Shown here one piece after another: positions 63,418-64,000 of a DNA stretch of 64,000 nucleotides. Positions within the stretch are counted from its first letter, which is position 1. Each line of letters begins with the position of its first letter. The stretch comes from Mycobacterium shinjukuense. GTDB taxonomy: Bacteria; Actinomycetota; Actinomycetes; Mycobacteriales; Mycobacteriaceae. The position numbers and the translations under genes are program-made. Location: NCBI RefSeq assembly GCF_010730055.1, contig NZ_AP022575.1:3782001-3846000 (forward strand), in the 5' to 3' direction. A model generated the notes under the pieces. It did not search any database. It had not been told where the DNA came from and saw only the letters and a program-made list of their open reading frames with translations.

Positions 63418-63724
63418 CGGCACTGCCTCAATGCTGGCGACGGCGTCCGTCCCGCTTCGCATCTGCCGCGTTCTCTGCGGGAGTCCCCCACAGGAGGTTG
63501 CCCCCACTTGACCGAACTGCGTCATCACCAACTCGCTCGGCCCGGGGCTGGTTCGGAAGCCCTTGGGCTGCAGGCGATGCCATCAGTCCAGCAGTGAGCC
63601 TAAATGCAGGGGCCTCTAGGAATCACAGCGCTCCGTGAGACAAACCGGTACCCAACTGATTTGAGACAATGCAAGACGGCCAGATCAGGGCATCGCTGCA
63701 TGAAGCCAGCGGCGAGAACCTACA
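63418..63724. other. Right end of the insertion, no gene
   Basis: About 300 bp without a supportable ORF. Two TGAGACA heptamers occur at 63637-63643 and 63661-63667, which match in reverse the TGTCTCA at 61717-61723 on the left. The sequence otherwise shows no hairpin or coding signal. Confidence 0.4.
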
Positions 63725-64000
63725 GTCGAGCATTACGGCGCCATTAGTGTCTGCGATACGGGCCAGTGCCCGGTTGTTGCCGCCCGTATCAACTTCCACC
63801 GCATGGGCTGCCAATTTGTACGTGTCGCACAGTTGCCGTTGTGCCGCGGCGGTCTCGGCAGCGGTGTAGGTAGGCAGCGAAGTCGTAGCCGGTGCAGCGG
63901 CGGGCCTGGCGTTTGTCAGAGCCACGATCAGCGCAGCGACCGCCACCACAGCAGCGACCGCGGCCACCAGGATGGCGGGCCAACTACGTGTGCGTGGCAT
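63725..64000 (-). pseudogene. N-terminal half of the second Rv3901c-like gene, cut by the insertion and by the window edge
   Basis: Minus-strand translation gives PRTRSWPAILVAAVAAVVAV with the membrane helix, then QRQLCDTYKLAAHAVEVD and RALARIADTNGAVMLD. It matches the intact copy to residue D of ILDN, then breaks exactly at GTCGA; in frame it runs on into insert sequence (CRFSPLAS...) to a stop at 63623. The true start lies beyond 64000, because the intact copy has eight more residues before PRTRSW. Confidence 0.8.

Larger units (their letters stand above)
61666..63724. mobile_element. 2.06-kb insertion flanked by GTCGA direct repeats, carrying one gene
   Basis: GTCGA occurs at both junctions (61661-61665 and 63725-63729). 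The two halves of an Rv3901c-like gene line up exactly at these points, so the intervening DNA looks like an insertion with a 5-bp target duplication. It holds one long gene (61930-63417), a structured left end and about 300 bp of right-end sequence. No transposase or integrase is present and I found no clear terminal inverted repeats. TGTCTCA-type heptamers near both ends and GGCTCTTC at 61676 recall insertion-sequence termini but are not proof. Confidence 0.55.

Overview
The window is a GC-rich, gene-dense piece of a slow-growing Mycobacterium chromosome. Gene order and protein sequence follow, from memory, the M. tuberculosis segment Rv3856c to Rv3901c almost gene for gene. That gives two adjacent type VII secretion loci, ESX-1 and ESX-2, preceded by glutamate synthase. 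Identity looks high but not complete, there are unique insertions, and several genes recalled as split in H37Rv are intact here. This suggests a non-tuberculous slow grower rather than the M. tuberculosis complex itself. No species is claimed. All family assignments come from reading the sequence and from recall; no database was searched.

Layout. 1-8700: a PHP-domain protein cut by the left edge, a 0.9 kb gap with decayed ORFs, gltD and gltB (minus strand), then a divergent intergenic region. 8597-12003: a MinD-like ATPase (Rv3860 type, with a suspicious poly-C tract), whiB6 and espM, the regulatory head of ESX-1. 12249-29083 (plus strand): espE, espF, espG1, espH, eccA1, eccB1, eccCa1, eccCb1, a collapsed PE35, PPE68, esxB, esxA, espI, eccD1, espJ. 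29208-36425 (minus strand): espK, espL, espB, eccE1, mycP1. Together these give a complete ESX-1 membrane complex (EccB, EccCa/Cb, EccD, EccE, MycP), cytosolic AAA+ ATPase EccA1, chaperone EspG1 and the EsxA/EsxB, PPE68 and Esp substrates. The exception is PE35, which is reduced to a 23-codon ORF.

36580-57242 (minus strand) is ESX-2, read from right to left: an SLT-domain muramidase, eccB2, a three-ATPase eccC2, then a three-gene accessory cassette (EspC/WXG100-like protein, DUF1023-type alpha/beta hydrolase, LppA-like lipoprotein), PE36, PPE69, esxD, esxC, espG2, a MinD-like ATPase, eccD2, mycP2, eccE2, eccA2. The cassette sits between eccC2 and PE36, where I recall no gene in M. tuberculosis. 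It is fully coupled to eccC2, which makes it a strong candidate ESX-2 effector unit.

57391-64000 carries large Ala/Pro/Gly-rich secretion-associated proteins (338 aa and 722 aa) and a small membrane protein, followed by a decayed second copy of the last two. That second copy is interrupted by a 2.06 kb insert flanked by GTCGA direct repeats. The insert carries one gene with a PD-(D/E)XK-nuclease-like N-terminus, a coiled coil and an unknown C-terminal domain, possibly a defence gene.
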